From Archangium sp. (GTDB lineage: Bacteria > Myxococcota > Myxococcia > Myxococcales > Myxococcaceae), in NCBI GenBank assembly GCA_016793525.1, contig JAEUJT010000244.1, forward strand, positions 1-8,258: a DNA stretch of 8,258 nt. Reading direction: 5' to 3'. Of this stretch, positions 6,999 to 8,258 are shown piece by piece; position 1 is the stretch's first letter; each line of letters opens with the position of its first letter. The notes below the pieces were generated by a model. It was not told the origin of the DNA. It ran no database searches and was given only the letters and a program-made list of their open reading frames with translations. The translations under genes were made by a program, and so were the position numbers.

Positions 6999-7880
6999 AT
7001 GGCGTCGTCGAAGACACGCGTCACCAAGATCCTGAAGCTGAAAGACGTTCAGCTCCAGGGCGAAGGCTGCCTGGTGCAGATCCACGGGCCTGAGCTGGGC
7101 AAGAAGTACGTCATCGATCTCGAAGACGGCCTCACCATGGGCCGCGACGAGCAGAACGCGATCATCATCGATCTCGACAACGTCTCGCGGCGGCACGCGT
7201 CGGTCACCGCGCGCGAGGGGCAGTACTTCTTGAAAGACCTCGGCTCAACCAACGGCACGTACCTCAACGACGCCGAGCTCGTCGAAGAGCAGCCGCTGCG
7301 CGCGGGCGATTTGATCAAGGTCGGCGGCGCGATCTTCAAGTTCCTCAGCGGCGGCGACGTCGAGGCGCTGTACCACGAAGAAATTTACAGCATGACCATC
7401 AGCGATGGTCTGACCCAGATTCGCAACAAGCGCTTCTTCCTCGAGTTTCTCGAGCGAGAAATGGGGCGCTGCCACCGGTACGATCGCGCGCTGTCATTGA
7501 TCATGTTCGACATCGACCACTTCAAGTCGATCAACGACACCAACGGCCACCTGGCTGGCGACTACGTGCTGCGCGAGCTGAGCGCCACCATCAAGCCCCG
7601 GGTGCGCAAAGAAGAATGCTTCGCCCGCTACGGCGGTGAAGAATTCGCGGTGGTGATGCCCGAGGCCGGCACCGAGAAGTCACGCCAGTTCGCCGAGCGC
7701 ATTCGCAAGCTGGTCGAAGACCACGCCTTCGTCTTCGAGGGAAAGCAGATGAAGGTCACCATCTCCCTCGGCGTGGCCGACCTGACCCGCGAGATGACGG
7801 AGCCGATTCAATTCATCAAGGTCGCCGACGCCAACCTCTACACGGCCAAGCGGAGCGGTCGAAACCGGGTCGTCGGGTAG
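6999..7880 (+). CDS. FHA-GGDEF diguanylate cyclase
   Basis: Predicted cytosolic enzyme making cyclic di-GMP from two GTP, controlled by a phospho-threonine-binding FHA domain; 293 residues with no membrane segment. FHA domain about 24-116: GR 48-49, SRRH 63-66 and GSTNGT 82-87, the phosphopeptide-binding residues. GGDEF domain about 126-292: DGLTQIRNKRFF 136-147, FDIDHFKSINDTNGH 170-184 with metal-binding Asp171, active-site GGEEF 212-216, SLGVA 256-260 and ADANLYTAKRSGRNR 276-290. All catalytic positions look intact. The product-inhibition I-site RxxD, expected five residues before GGEEF, is RKEE (203-206), so Asp is Glu and feedback inhibition may be weakened. The likely input is a Ser/Thr protein kinase (inference). 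ATG 6999 is the first start after an in-frame TGA at 6966. It lies 113 bases after the GMC gene and is probably transcribed separately. Confidence 0.95.
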   Translation: MASSKTRVTKILKLKDVQLQGEGCLVQIHGPELGKKYVIDLEDGLTMGRDEQNAIIIDLDNVSRRHASVTAREGQYFLKDLGSTNGTYLNDAELVEEQPLRAGDLIKVGGAIFKFLSGGDVEALYHEEIYSMTISDGLTQIRNKRFFLEFLEREMGRCHRYDRALSLIMFDIDHFKSINDTNGHLAGDYVLRELSATIKPRVRKEECFARYGGEEFAVVMPEAGTEKSRQFAERIRKLVEDHAFVFEGKQMKVTISLGVADLTREMTEPIQFIKVADANLYTAKRSGRNRVVG

Positions 7881-7929
7881 CCGTCAGGAAACGGGAGTCG
7901 CCCGGCGGGCGTGCTAGAACGTTCACTGC

Positions 7930-8258
7930 GTGGCGACTTCGAACCCAGCGCTCGAGCAGTTCATTCGCAGCATTCCCTTGTTCTCGCTGGTCGATGCGAG
8001 CGACATGAACGAGGTGCTGCGCTTGCTGCAGCCCGTCGATCTCGTCGCTGGCGACATTCTCTTCGAAGAGGGTGAACCGGGCCGGGCGATGTGGGTGCTC
8101 GGGTCAGAAGCCGAGGTCGCCATCGCCACCATGAACGTCGAGCTGCAGCGCTCGGTGGTGGTGGCGTACGCGCGGCAGGGCGACGTGCTGGGTGAAATGG
8201 CGCTGGTCGACGACGGGCCGCGGTCGGCCTCGGCGCGCGTCACCAACGACGGCAAGGC
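7930..8258 (+). CDS. Cyclic-nucleotide-binding domain protein, 3' partial
   Basis: The frame stays open from GTG 7930 to the window edge, giving 109 residues. The visible part is one Crp/cNMP-binding domain: helical start IPLFSLVDASDM 15-26, strand QPVDLVAGDILFEEGEPG 34-51, and the phosphate-binding cassette GEMALVDDGPRSASA 88-102. This cassette contains the Glu89 and Arg98 normally used to hold the cyclic phosphate and ribose, so nucleotide binding is plausible. What follows (a helix-turn-helix regulator, another effector domain, or nothing) is outside the window. The start is well constrained: an in-frame TAG at 7915 is only 15 bases upstream and the next in-frame ATG (8005) would cut into the domain. 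Upstream, TAGAAC at 7915-7920 could be a weak -10. It lies 49 bases after the diguanylate cyclase in the same orientation, so either co-transcription or a separate promoter is possible. Confidence 0.88.
   Translation, partial: MATSNPALEQFIRSIPLFSLVDASDMNEVLRLLQPVDLVAGDILFEEGEPGRAMWVLGSEAEVAIATMNVELQRSVVVAYARQGDVLGEMALVDDGPRSASARVTNDGK

Noticed and set aside
5143..7017. 624-codon open frame on the minus strand
   Set aside because: It is antisense to the GMC gene. The translation is His/Arg/Ala-rich without any motif, as expected for the complement of GC-rich coding DNA.
7899..7911. Short GC hairpin (CGCCC-GGC-GGGCG) after the cyclase as a terminator
   Set aside because: The stem has only five pairs, with no U-tract and frequent chance occurrence in such GC-rich DNA.
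1..8258. CRISPR array, tRNA, IS element, phage or defence module
   Set aside because: No regularly spaced repeats, cloverleaf, transposase motifs or terminal inverted repeats were seen on either strand.

Overview
The window is gene-dense, GC-rich DNA with strong G/C preference at third codon positions. Its protein families suggest a myxobacterium-like Myxococcota (former Deltaproteobacteria). The supporting signs are an FHA-GGDEF regulator beside a cyclic-nucleotide-binding protein, an actinobacterial-type GlgC and a PcrA with a long acidic/proline insert. The phylum is inferred from overall protein character; no rRNA or other marker gene is present. I see no tRNA, rRNA, CRISPR array, insertion sequence, prophage gene or defence system.

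Layout: (1) 1-2126 (+), the 3' part of a UvrD/PcrA-type helicase gene whose beginning, including Walker A, lies before the window. (2) 2252-3352 (+), adenosine deaminase, preceded by a 125-base stretch that may be an untranslated leader with a promoter, or an N-terminal extension. (3) 3362-4594 (-), glucose-1-phosphate adenylyltransferase GlgC, convergent with the deaminase and only 9 bases from it; a stem-loop covers both stop codons. (4) 4661-5302 and 5299-6885 (+), a translationally coupled pair: a small Tat-signal protein of the gluconate 2-dehydrogenase subunit 3 family and a GMC flavoprotein dehydrogenase. They diverge from glgC across 66 bases that carry a 9-bp inverted repeat. (5) 6999-7880 (+), an FHA-GGDEF diguanylate cyclase. 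(6) 7930 to the window end (+), the start of a protein with a cyclic-nucleotide-binding domain.

How the genes work together: most are independent housekeeping units (DNA repair, purine salvage, glycogen synthesis). The real functional pair is the small Tat subunit plus the GMC dehydrogenase. The dehydrogenase has no export signal of its own, so it probably leaves the cytoplasm bound to its partner. No cytochrome subunit is encoded in the window, so the electron acceptor is open. The last two genes both concern intracellular signalling and could link phospho-threonine sensing, c-di-GMP and cNMP binding, but each seems to have its own start region.

The most interesting points are a beta-clamp-like pentapeptide in the helicase insert, a cysteine cluster in the GMC enzyme, the inverted repeat between the divergent genes, and a shared GGTACnnT element just upstream of three start codons that suggests short-leader or leaderless transcripts. 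I found nothing that is clearly a previously undescribed multi-gene system.
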